A DNA stretch of 64,000 nt from Nonomuraea soli. GTDB taxonomy: Bacteria > Actinomycetota > Actinomycetes > Streptosporangiales > Streptosporangiaceae. Location of the stretch: assembly GCF_013761175.1 (NCBI RefSeq), contig NZ_JACDUR010000001.1:310001-374000 (forward strand). Reading direction: 5' to 3'. Made by a program: the position numbers and the translations under genes. Under the pieces are notes generated by a model. It was given only the letters and a program-made list of their open reading frames with translations, did not search any database and was not told where the DNA came from. Positions 9,782 through 17,943 of this stretch are shown one piece after another. How positions within the stretch are numbered: position 1 is the first letter of the stretch; each line of letters opens with the position of its first letter.

Positions 9782-10369
9782 TCAGGGCCTCGCGTGCCGT
9801 ACCAGACCGGAGATCAGCAGGTCGCAGACCGCCTCGAACTGGGCGTCGATGGCTGGATCCGACCATTCGGCCGCGTGCGCGGGGTCGTGGAAACGCGCCG
9901 TCGCGTCGAACACGGCCCGCGCCGCGCTGCGTGCGTCTGCCGTGGCCAGCTCGCCGCGCTCCACGCCCGCCGCGACGATCTCCTCCAGCTGGCCGACGAG
10001 CTCGTCGATGTGGGCGGCGATGACCGTGCTCGACTCGCCGACCAGCACCGTGTAGGTGGCGAACAGCTCGGGATCGTCGAGGACCTTCTTGCGCTTGGCC
10101 GTGAACAGCGCCGACAACCAGGCGCGCAGCCGTACGGGCGCGGGCCCGTCAGGAATGACGGCGAGTGCGGCGTGCGACTGCTCCAGCCACTGGTGGGTGA
10201 CCGCCTCGCGCAGCGCGGCCTTGCTGGGGAAGTGCCGATACACGCTGCCGTGGCTGACACCGAGCGCCCTGGCCACGTCGACCACCGTCGCCTTGGCAGG
10301 GCCGTAGCGGCGCAGGACGTCCTGGGCAGCGGCCAGGATCTGCTCGCGTGTCAGCACACCGTCGCTCAT
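9782..10369 (-). CDS. TetR-family transcriptional regulator
   Basis: A 195-residue TetR/AcrR-type repressor. The N-terminal helix-turn-helix reads ATVVDVARALGVSHGSVYRHF near residues 25-46, typical of the family; the remainder is the all-helical ligand-binding and dimer domain. It starts twelve bases after the stop of the aldo/keto reductase and is probably co-transcribed with it. A 24-bp imperfect palindrome upstream of the reductase (11388-11411) is a candidate operator, making the pair autoregulated. The ligand is unknown. Confidence 0.88.
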   Translation of the reverse strand: MSDGVLTREQILAAAQDVLRRYGPAKATVVDVARALGVSHGSVYRHFPSKAALREAVTHQWLEQSHAALAVIPDGPAPVRLRAWLSALFTAKRKKVLDDPELFATYTVLVGESSTVIAAHIDELVGQLEEIVAAGVERGELATADARSAARAVFDATARFHDPAHAAEWSDPAIDAQFEAVCDLLISGLVRHARP

Positions 10370-10381
10370 GAGGTGATTTTC

Positions 10382-11365
<984 letters not shown>

Positions 11366-11387
11366 GAGTCCAACTATGGACTATGGA

Positions 11388-11411
11388 CTGACAGATTTCA
11401 AATTTTGTCAG
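11388..11411. promoter_or_regulatory. Candidate TetR operator, imperfect 24-bp palindrome
   Basis: CTGACA at 11388-11393 and TGTCAG at 11406-11411 are perfect inverted arms around an A+T-rich centre with further partial symmetry. The site lies between the divergent reductase-TetR operon and the VOC gene, next to a direct repeat CTATGGA-CTATGGA at about 11374-11387. Binding by the TetR protein of 9782-10369 is inferred from position. Confidence 0.5.
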
Positions 11412-11463
11412 CAAAGATTGATGTGCTCCATCCCGGAGATAGGAGGAGTGAGGTGAGCCCCCA

Positions 11464-11952
11464 GTGAGCGAGATCGACACGGCCCTGGCCGCGAAACACG
11501 AGCGCATCAAGCAGCAGCACCTGATACCGCACCGCCCCCCGAGCAGCGCCCGCGGCCTGCACCACTTCGCCCTGCTGTCGTCCGATGTCGAGCGGACCAT
11601 CGGCTTCTACCAGGACCTGCTCGAATTCCCGCTGACCGAGATCTTCGAGAACCGCGACCACAAGGGGTCGAGCCACTTCTTCTTCGACGTGGGCAACGGC
11701 AACTTACTGGCGTTCTTCGACTTCCCGGGTCTCGACCTGGGCCCGTACCAGGAGGTCCTGGGCGGGCTGCACCACATCGCGATCTCGGTGGACCCGGTCA
11801 CGTGGGAACGGTTGCGCGGAAAACTGGAGATGGCCGGCGTGCCGCACCAGATAGAGAGCGGCGCCTCCATTTACTTCAGGGACCCCGACGGCGCCCGGCT
11901 GGAGCTGCTCGCCGACCATCTCGGTGAGATGTACGGCTCGCGAGTGCTGTGA
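11464..11952 (+). CDS. VOC-family (glyoxalase/extradiol dioxygenase fold) protein
   Basis: A 162-residue single vicinal-oxygen-chelate domain protein. The pattern GLHHFALLSSD...TIGFYQDLL, then GGLHHIAISV, and a terminal YFRDPDGARLELL gives the paired beta-alpha-beta modules with candidate metal ligands His and Glu. The GTG start at 11464 has GAGGTGAG about eight bases upstream. It is divergent from the aldo/keto reductase. Function within the superfamily (ring-cleavage, glyoxalase, thiol transfer or sequestration) cannot be assigned from sequence. Confidence 0.82.
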   Translation: MSEIDTALAAKHERIKQQHLIPHRPPSSARGLHHFALLSSDVERTIGFYQDLLEFPLTEIFENRDHKGSSHFFFDVGNGNLLAFFDFPGLDLGPYQEVLGGLHHIAISVDPVTWERLRGKLEMAGVPHQIESGASIYFRDPDGARLELLADHLGEMYGSRVL

Positions 11953-11973
11953 AGCGTTGTCGTGCGAGAAGGG

Positions 11974-12177
11974 TCAGCGGCGCGAGGCCCTTCTGGTGCG
12001 ATCTATCCCCGCGCGCGGGTCACGCTTGAGCCCGGCGTGCCGTTCCGAACGATCGGCCTTCTCCTGAGCCACCGACTGGCGGATGAGACGGTCGAGTAAG
12101 CGGCGCTTGGCCCTGCCCACCTTGCTCTTGGCGGACTTGGCGGGCGATTTCTTGGGGGTCTTGGAGGATTTCGCCAT
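11974..12177 (-). CDS. Small lysine/arginine-rich protein
   Basis: A 67-residue very basic protein starting MAKSSKTPKKSPAKSAKSK and ending in RTRRASRR. The composition resembles nucleic-acid-binding tails of histone-like proteins, but no domain is recognised. The ATG at 12177 has AGGA upstream; earlier codons look non-coding. It is divergent from the DUF3046 gene with only 44 bases between. Function unknown. Confidence 0.6.
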   Translation of the reverse strand: MAKSSKTPKKSPAKSAKSKVGRAKRRLLDRLIRQSVAQEKADRSERHAGLKRDPRAGIDRTRRASRR

Positions 12178-12221
12178 GGCGGAGGTCCTACCCACTGCGA
12201 CGGTGGTTCGATACTTGGTTG

Positions 12222-12416
12222 ATGCGCCTAACTGAGTTCTGGAGAAGGATGCGCGCCCACTTCGGCGACGCCTACGCCGAGTCGTGGGCCCGCGACTACG
12301 TGCTGGCGCCGCTGGGCGGGCGCACGGTCGAACAGGCGCTGGCCGACGGCATCGGGGCCAAGGAGGTCTGGCGCGCGGTCTGCCAGGTCGAGCCGGTCGC
12401 CTCGGGACTGCGCTAG
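12222..12416 (+). CDS. DUF3046 protein
   Basis: A 64-residue protein, MRLTEFWRRMRAHFG...WRAVCQ, matching DUF3046, a small family that habitually sits beside recA in actinobacteria (Rv2738c in Mycobacterium is the same kind). Role unknown. The ATG at 12222 is preferred over the TTG at 12219. The upstream GATACTT is close enough for a leaderless transcript. Its TAG stop overlaps the TAG of the convergent next gene in the palindrome CTAG. Confidence 0.85.
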   Translation: MRLTEFWRRMRAHFGDAYAESWARDYVLAPLGGRTVEQALADGIGAKEVWRAVCQVEPVASGLR

Positions 12417-12703
12417 TTCCCCTCCGGCGGTCGCTCCGCGTCCGCGCCGAGGATCGCCTTGAGCGACTCGACGGTCATCTCCAGCTCGTCGGCGCCCCCC
12501 TGACCGCCGGGCGACCACAGGAAGAGCCAGCCACGCTGGGTGGGCGTGGCGAAGATCAGGGTCTGCCGCCCGGTGCGCGGATGCCACACCCACAACACGG
12601 GCTCGCCGCCGCCGACCATGCGCCCCACGAGCCCGTGATCGGGGAGCAGCTCGGCCAGGGCCTGAAGGTGGAGGCGCCGCTCCTCGGTGTACGTGGTCGC
12701 CAC
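12413..12703 (-). CDS. Conserved hypothetical protein
   Basis: A 96-residue protein beginning VATTYTEERRLHLQALAELL and containing GGGEPVLWVWHPRTGR and WLFLWSPGG. It looks like a compact beta-rich domain, with no recognised family. The GTG start at 12703 is tentative; a further in-frame GTG lies 24 bases upstream. It ends tail-to-tail with DUF3046, sharing CTAG. It is downstream of the sigma-factor pair on the same strand and could be in that transcript. Confidence 0.6.
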   Translation of the reverse strand: MATTYTEERRLHLQALAELLPDHGLVGRMVGGGEPVLWVWHPRTGRQTLIFATPTQRGWLFLWSPGGQGGADELEMTVESLKAILGADAERPPEGN

Positions 12704-12765
12704 ATCTTCAGCATCACCCCAGCTCACGACCCTGGCAACAGCGGCGGCGCATTGTGGTGGAATGT

Positions 12766-13194
12766 CTAGCCCGCCAGCCGCCTGGCGATCTCCCTGACGG
12801 TCCTGTGCGCCCGGAACGCCAGCAGCGCGGCGACCGCGACGAACACGCCCCCCACGATCGCGGCCGGCCCCCATCCGACGGCGATGACCAGCACGACGGT
12901 CATCAGCGCCGACGCCGCCACCGCCAGCCAGGCGGCCACCAGCCGGTCCATGGCGAAGATCGGCGCGGGCCTGACCGTGGCCCACACGCCGAAGCAGAAC
13001 CACGCCGCGCACAGCAGCGTCAGCATCCCGAAGACCAGGTTCGTGCGGTCGGGCAGCGGGCTCGGCTCGCTCGCCCACAACGACACCAGCAGGGTGCCGC
13101 CCACCAGGCCGCCGACGAGCGCGACGACCCCGCGGAAACGCCGCCACGGCGTCACCTCTCCGCGGACCAGCTCGATGATCTCTTCCTCGTTCAC
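12766..13194 (-). CDS. Membrane protein co-translated with ECF sigma factor
   Basis: A 142-residue protein with four hydrophobic segments after a cytoplasmic N-terminus that opens with NEEEIIELVRGE. Its GTG at 13194 overlaps the sigma-factor stop (GTGA), and GGGAGGAG lies upstream, so it is translationally coupled. That arrangement suggests an anti-sigma or sensor partner, but no zinc HxxxCxxC anti-sigma motif is seen, so it might instead be an accessory membrane protein. Confidence 0.7.
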   Translation of the reverse strand: MNEEEIIELVRGEVTPWRRFRGVVALVGGLVGGTLLVSLWASEPSPLPDRTNLVFGMLTLLCAAWFCFGVWATVRPAPIFAMDRLVAAWLAVAASALMTVVLVIAVGWGPAAIVGGVFVAVAALLAFRAHRTVREIARRLAG

Positions 13195-13703
13195 TGCGAC
13201 TCCTCCCTCAACCGCTCCTTGAGCATCCGGCGCGCGCGAAACAGCCGGGACTTGACCGTTCCGACAGGAACCCCGCAGATCTGCGCGCAGTCCTCGATCG
13301 GGAGATCCTCCAGGTAGAACAGGACGAGGATCTCCCGCTCGCGCGGAGGCAGCATGGCCAGGCCGTCGAGCAGCGCCGCCCTCTCCTCGTACGGCAGGGC
13401 GGGCGGCTCGGCCGTCTCCTCCGCCTCGGAGGACGACTCCTGCGTGCCGTACTCCTCGCGAAGCCTGTTGGTCACCGCGCGCCTGGCGATCGTGAACAAC
13501 CACGGCGCGAACCGCGCGGGGTCCTTCAGCCGTGGCAGACCGCGCACCACCGCCACCCACACCTCCTGGGTCACGTCGTCGGCGCGGCCCGGGTCGAGCA
13601 TGCGGCCGACATAGGTCCGCACCGGCTCGTGCCAGGCTCTGACCAGCTCTTCGAGCGCGTCGCGCTCACCGAGCTGGCAGCGGAGCACCAGGATCTCGTT
13701 CAT
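13191..13703 (-). CDS. ECF RNA polymerase sigma factor (SigE-like)
   Basis: A 170-residue extracytoplasmic-function sigma factor. Region 2 includes DDVTQEVWVAVVRGLPRL and FAPWLFTIARRAVTNRLR; region 4 includes LPPREREILVLFYLEDLPIE and GTVKSRLFRARRMLKERL. It directs RNA polymerase to a specialised promoter set. GAGGAG precedes the ATG at 13703. The gene is divergent from recA, with the LexA box about 50 bases upstream of its start, so SOS control is conceivable. It is followed by a coupled membrane protein. Confidence 0.9.
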   Translation of the reverse strand: MNEILVLRCQLGERDALEELVRAWHEPVRTYVGRMLDPGRADDVTQEVWVAVVRGLPRLKDPARFAPWLFTIARRAVTNRLREEYGTQESSSEAEETAEPPALPYEERAALLDGLAMLPPREREILVLFYLEDLPIEDCAQICGVPVGTVKSRLFRARRMLKERLREESQ

Positions 13704-13752
13704 GTCTCCTCAGTCGCGGACGGGACACGCCAGGTTCATGGTTCGGATGAGA

Positions 13753-13768
13753 TCGAACAGTCGTTCGG
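13753..13768. promoter_or_regulatory. SOS (LexA) box upstream of recA
   Basis: TCGAACAGTCGTTCGG contains GAAC-AGTC-GTTC (13755-13766), a perfect match to the actinobacterial LexA consensus GAAC-N4-GTTC. TAATAT at 13770-13775 directly follows and is a good -10 hexamer, so LexA bound here would block the recA promoter. Confidence 0.88.
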
Positions 13769-13883
13769 CTAATATGGGAAGCAGCCGGGCGGTGGCTCGA
13801 CCGCGGTTCGGCCAGAAAATGTCGGTGGCAGGCCGTAGCTTTCTCACGACTGACCGGACCACGTTCCTCCAAGGGGAGATCCC

Positions 13884-15017
13884 ATGGCTATCAATGACCG
13901 CGAGAAGGCCCTTGAGACTGCCCTCGCACAGATCGAGCGTCAATTCGGCAAGGGCTCCGTCATGCGCCTCGGCGACGACGCCCGCGCCCCGATCGAGGTG
14001 ATCCCGACCGGAGCCATCGCCCTCGACGTCGCGCTCGGCATCGGCGGGTTCCCCCGCGGCAGGATCGTCGAGGTCTACGGCCCGGAATCCTCCGGTAAGA
14101 CGACGGTGGCGCTCCACGCGGTCGCCAACGCGCAGCGCGCCGGAGGCATCGCGGCCTTCATCGACGCCGAGCACGCCCTCGACCCCGAGTACGCCAAGAA
14201 GCTCGGCGTCGACACCGACGCCCTTCTGGTCTCCCAGCCCGACACCGGTGAGCAGGCGCTCGAGATCACCGACATGCTGATCCGCTCCGGCGCCGTCGAC
14301 CTGATCGTCATCGACTCCGTCGCCGCCCTGGTGCCCAAGGCCGAAATCGAGGGCGAGATGGGCGACAGCCACGTCGGCCTCCAGGCCCGCCTCATGTCTC
14401 AGGCGCTGCGCAAGGTCGCCGGTGCGCTCAACAGCACGGGCACCACCGCCATCTTCATCAACCAGCTGCGCGAGAAGATCGGCGTCATGTTCGGCTCGCC
14501 CGAGACCACGACCGGTGGCAAGGCCCTGAAGTTCTACGCCTCGGTCCGCCTCGACATCCGCCGCATCGAGACCCTGAAGGACGGCACCGAGGCGGTCGGC
14601 AACCGCACCCGCGTGAAGGTCGTCAAGAACAAGATGGCCCCGCCCTTCCGCCAGGCCGACTTCGACATCCTCTACGGCGTGGGCATCTCCCGCGAGGGCG
14701 GCCTCATCGACATGGGCGTCGAGCACGGCTTCGTCCGCAAGGCCGGCGCCTGGTACACCTACGAGGGCGACCAGCTCGGCCAGGGCAAGGAGAACGCCCG
14801 CAACTTCCTCAAGAACCACCCCGACGTGGCCAACGAGATCGAGAAGAAGATCAAGGAGAAGCTGGGGGTCGGCCCGCGTCTCGACGCGCCCGCCGCCGAC
14901 GGCGCCCCGGCCGCTCCCGGTGCCGCCGCTCCCGCAGCCGCCCGCACCGCCGCGGCCCCCGCCGCATCCGGCCGCGGCTCCAAGGCCGCAGCCATGCCCA
15001 AGCCGGGTGACGTCTGA
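13884..15017 (+). CDS. recA: RecA recombinase
   Basis: A 377-residue RecA: the DNA strand-exchange ATPase and LexA co-protease of the SOS response. Walker A GPESSGKT is at residues 66-73; Walker B ([12 protein letters not shown]), the L1 and L2 loops ([31 protein letters not shown]) and the C-terminal domain are intact. The last 50 residues form an Ala/Pro-rich tail, usual in high-GC actinobacteria. AAGGGGAG precedes the ATG. The gene carries its own LexA box and TAATAT hexamer and is followed eleven bases later by recX. No intein is present. Confidence 0.98.
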   Translation: MAINDREKALETALAQIERQFGKGSVMRLGDDARAPIEVIPTGAIALDVALGIGGFPRGRIVEVYGPESSGKTTVALHAVANAQRAGGIAAFIDAEHALDPEYAKKLGVDTDALLVSQPDTGEQALEITDMLIRSGAVDLIVIDSVAALVPKAEIEGEMGDSHVGLQARLMSQALRKVAGALNSTGTTAIFINQLREKIGVMFGSPETTTGGKALKFYASVRLDIRRIETLKDGTEAVGNRTRVKVVKNKMAPPFRQADFDILYGVGISREGGLIDMGVEHGFVRKAGAWYTYEGDQLGQGKENARNFLKNHPDVANEIEKKIKEKLGVGPRLDAPAADGAPAAPGAAAPAAARTAAAPAASGRGSKAAAMPKPGDV

Positions 15018-15028
15018 GCGGTGGACGC

Positions 15029-16978
15029 GTGAACGAGCCTCGGGGCGACCGCGGACGCCGCACCAGGCGGCCGTCCGGCGACCCCAGCGGCTCGGGCTGG
15101 GTCGACTCCGACCCTGCCGCCATTCCCGACTGGGCGGCGGACGCCCCCTCCACACCTCCGGGCCACCCATCCGGCCCGGAGGAGGCGCCACGCCGCCCTG
15201 CCCGTTCTCCCCGGCCATCGCATCCGCGTGACTGGGGCGCCTGGCCCGAGCCACCCACCCGCGCACGCCGCCCCTCGCCCACGGTCCACCCGTACTGGGA
15301 GAACGGCGAACGACGCACGATCGACGACGGCCACCCGTTCTTCGGGCCGGGCGCTGACGAGGCACCGGCCGGCGCCGATGAGGTGACGGCCGGCCACCAA
15401 CCGGTCGGCCTTGCTGGCGGTGAGGCGGCGGAGGGTCGCCAGCCCGTCGGCCGTGGTGGCGGTGAGGCGGCGGAGGGTCGCCAGCCGGTCGGCCCTGCTG
15501 GCGCTGGGGCGGCGGAGGGTCACCAGCCTGCTGGGCTCGATGCCGGCGAGGTGGTGACCGGACATCACCAGTTCTTCGCTGCGGCTTTCGACGACGATGA
15601 CGGCCACCCGTTCTTCGGGGCCGACGGTGACGCGGGGGCGCCTGCCTTCGCCCTGGGCTCGGGCGACGACGGCGAACCGGTGATAGGCCTCGATTCGGGT
15701 GACGACGGCACCGGCCCACTCGCCGGCCTCGCCTCCGGAGACGACGGCACCACGCCTCGCCGCGGCGCCCGTCGGGGGGCACGACGGCGGCCTGCTCGCG
15801 GGGGGCGTGCGGGGGACGGGGACGGTTCGGGCGATGACGGCCGACTGGGTGAAGTGGGCGCGCGCGGCTTCGGCGCGACGCCGATGGAGGCGGTTGGGCC
15901 CCACCCGGGGGAAGGGCGTTCGTACGGCTCGGCGGAGGGCGATGAGGGTGTAAGCGCGCCGTGGTCGCTCGGTTCTGCGGAGCGCGGCGAGGGCGTGGAA
16001 GGCCGAGGGCCGCTTGGTTCGGCGGAGCGCGGCGAGAGCGTGGACGATCGAGGGCCGCTTGATTCGGCAGGGCTCAGCCAGAGCGCCAACGGGCGCCAGC
16101 CGATTGATTCGGCGGAGCGTGGCGCGGGCGTGGACGAGCGAGGGGTGCTCGATTCTGCGGAGCTCGGCGAGGGGGTGCGGCTGCTCGGCTCGCCGGAGCC
16201 TGGCGAGAGCACCGCGACGCAAGGGCTAGCCGGCTCAGCGGCGTCCGGTGAGCCGGTCGAGGAACGGAGCTCGGCCGGTTGGAGGCAGCCCTACGAGAGC
16301 CTTGGAGAGACGGGCTCCGGCCTGTTCGACACCGTGGAGCCCGAGAAGCGCGGGCGGCGCGGAGGCAAGGGGTCATCGAGGCGAGGCCGATACGGGTCAG
16401 GCAACTCCCGCGGCTACAGGAGCGGCGGTGGGTGGCGGTCCGACGGCCCCGACGCCGGTTCGTCCGCCGCCCAGGCGCCGCCGGCCGACCCGGAGGCCGT
16501 CGCGCGCAACATCTGCCTGCGCCTGCTGACCATGGCCCCCAAGACGAGGGCTCAACTGGCCGAGGCGATGCGCAAGCGGATGGTGCCCGACGACGTGGCG
16601 GAACGGGTGCTCGATCGTTTCACCGAGTTGGGCTTCATCAACGACGAGGCCTTCGCCGAGGCGTGGGTCGATTCCCGGCACCATGGCAGGGGGCTGGCCA
16701 AGCGTGCCCTCGCCTCGGAGCTACGGCAGCGCGGGGTTGACGGTGACACGGTGAAGGAGGCCGTCGAGCGGCTCGACGCTGATCAGGAGGCGGAGACGGC
16801 TCGGCGGCTGGTGGATCGGAAGCTGGCCTCGACCAGGGGGCTCGATTCGCAGGTCAGGGTCAGGCGGCTGGCGGGGATGCTGGCGCGGAAGGGGTATTCC
16901 GCTGGGGTGGCTTACCGGGTGGTGCGGGAGGCGCTGGAGCAGGAGGGGGTCGAGGTGGAGGACGACGACCCGTTCTGA
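15029..16978 (+). CDS. recX: RecX regulator with a long repetitive N-terminal extension
   Basis: RecX limits RecA filament growth by binding in the filament groove. The RecX core occupies about residues 488-649 (AVARNICLRLLTMAPKTRAQL, then FINDEAFAEAWVDSR and GLAKRALASELRQRGV) and is complete. The preceding 487 residues are not RecX: they are acidic, disorder-prone and repetitive, with a 14-residue repeat around EAAEGRQPVG (15391-15540) and a 15-residue repeat around LGSAERGEGVEGRGP (about 15967-16190). Typical RecX has 150-220 residues. The GTG at 15029 lies eleven bases after recA; an internal start nearer the core cannot be excluded. Confidence 0.85.
   Translation: MNEPRGDRGRRTRRPSGDPSGSGWVDSDPAAIPDWAADAPSTPPGHPSGPEEAPRRPARSPRPSHPRDWGAWPEPPTRARRPSPTVHPYWENGERRTIDDGHPFFGPGADEAPAGADEVTAGHQPVGLAGGEAAEGRQPVGRGGGEAAEGRQPVGPAGAGAAEGHQPAGLDAGEVVTGHHQFFAAAFDDDDGHPFFGADGDAGAPAFALGSGDDGEPVIGLDSGDDGTGPLAGLASGDDGTTPRRGARRGARRRPARGGRAGDGDGSGDDGRLGEVGARGFGATPMEAVGPHPGEGRSYGSAEGDEGVSAPWSLGSAERGEGVEGRGPLGSAERGESVDDRGPLDSAGLSQSANGRQPIDSAERGAGVDERGVLDSAELGEGVRLLGSPEPGESTATQGLAGSAASGEPVEERSSAGWRQPYESLGETGSGLFDTVEPEKRGRRGGKGSSRRGRYGSGNSRGYRSGGGWRSDGPDAGSSAAQAPPADPEAVARNICLRLLTMAPKTRAQLAEAMRKRMVPDDVAERVLDRFTELGFINDEAFAEAWVDSRHHGRGLAKRALASELRQRGVDGDTVKEAVERLDADQEAETARRLVDRKLASTRGLDSQVRVRRLAGMLARKGYSAGVAYRVVREALEQEGVEVEDDDPF
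15391..15540 (+). repeat. 42-bp in-frame tandem repeat in recX
   Basis: About three and a half copies at an exact 42-bp spacing (CGGTCGGCC at 15402 and 15486, CCGTCGGCC at 15444) encode a 14-residue unit of the type EAAEGRQPVGRGGG. Because the unit is a multiple of three, copy number changes keep the reading frame. Confidence 0.8.
15967..16190 (+). repeat. 45-bp degenerate in-frame repeat in recX
   Basis: About five diverged units encode a 15-residue pattern of the form L-GSAERGE-V--RGP. They lie in the same disordered extension as the 42-bp repeat and are more degenerate. Confidence 0.65.
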
Positions 16979-17943
16979 CCGACCTTGCGTCTGTCATTGA
17001 CGATCCCGGCACCGGGCATGCCATGCGGCACCTGCCGATGACGAGCCTGGCACAGGGCATGCCGTGCGGCACCTGCCGGTGACGAGCCTGGCACAGGGCA
17101 TGCTGTGCGGCACCTGCCGGTGACGAGCCTGGCACAGGGCATGCTGTGCGGCACCTGCCGGTGACGAGCCTGGCACAGGGCATCCAGTGCCATTGCCGTT
17201 GCTGGGGCGGCCTGGGCTGAGCATCCTGCGGCTCTTGCGGTTGCTGGGTCTGGTGCGGGGCATCCTGCGACCCTGCGGTTGGCGAGTCTGGCACTGGGAG
17301 TGCGCCGGAGTGCTGCGGCTCCTGCCGTTGGTGGGTCTGGTGCGGGGGCATCCTGCGACCCTGCGGTTGGCGAGTTTGGTGCGGGGCGTGCTGCGGGGCG
17401 TCCTGCGGGGCGTCCTGCGACCCCTGCGGTTGGCGGGGCTGGCGCTGGGTGTGCTGCGGGCCTCGCGGTTGGTGAGCCCGGCACGCGGCATCATCCCCGG
17501 GCTCTCTTGCCGTGATGAGCCTGGCGAGGACAGCCCGTTCGGCGGGCTTCAGCGGCCCCAGGGCGCTCGTCTGCCACACCCTGTCCCCGCTGCGGGGGCG
17601 GCGAGCAAGGGGGTGGGGAAGCGGGTGGAATGGTGAAATCTCGTTTTTGTCACGTGCTCCGACACGCTTGACAGGCCACCTTTGCTTGCCCGTTACCTCT
17701 TCGACGCATAACCTCGACGGCAGTGAGGAGTTACTCCGCGCAGTGCGGATTGCCATACCGGTGAACGACGGACGAACGCGATCGAGTGACCCAGGCGGGC
17801 AAGGCGCCGGCTATCACAGTCGGTGCCAGTTTCGCCTTGGCTTGTTTTCTCTCCAACTGGAGATGACAACGTTCGGGCTGTCCGCGCCGCGCCTGTGACG
17901 CCTCCCGTTTGGGCCACGTGTGCGCGAGGAGGGCGGGGCATCC
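16979..17943. other. 965-base gap between recX and rny
   Basis: No convincing gene is seen. The first part (17000-17190) is a 41-bp tandem repeat, then to about 17500 come degenerate GC-rich repeats with GCATCCTGCG and CTGCGGTTGG elements spaced 38-49 bases. The open frames here shift identity with the repeats. From about 17620 the base composition is more balanced, with TTGACA at 17668-17673 and two small inverted repeats (17727-17737, 17735-17749), probably the promoter and leader of rny. Confidence 0.65.
17000..17190. repeat. 41-bp minisatellite, about 4.6 copies
   Basis: Units start at 17000, 17041, 17082, 17123 and 17164 (last partial), each reading near ACGAGCCTGGCACAGGGCAT followed by GC(C/T)GTGCGGCACCTGCCGGTG. 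Spacing is exactly 41 in every step. The middle copies are almost identical; the first has several changes. A 41-bp period is not a multiple of three, so the array is unlikely to be coding. Confidence 0.92.

Noticed and set aside
13710..15782. A 690-codon minus-strand frame across recA and the start of recX
   Set aside because: recA is certain on the plus strand; the antisense product is Arg/Gly/Val-rich and resembles nothing.
17000..17190. CRISPR array
   Set aside because: The 41-bp units are contiguous with no unique spacers, and no cas genes are near. The same holds for the 30-bp array at 27675.
16860..17756. Minus-strand frames over the 41-bp repeat region that read as repetitive proteins
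   Set aside because: The repeat period is not a multiple of three, so each unit is read in a different frame and no unit encodes a constant peptide; no ribosome site or family match.
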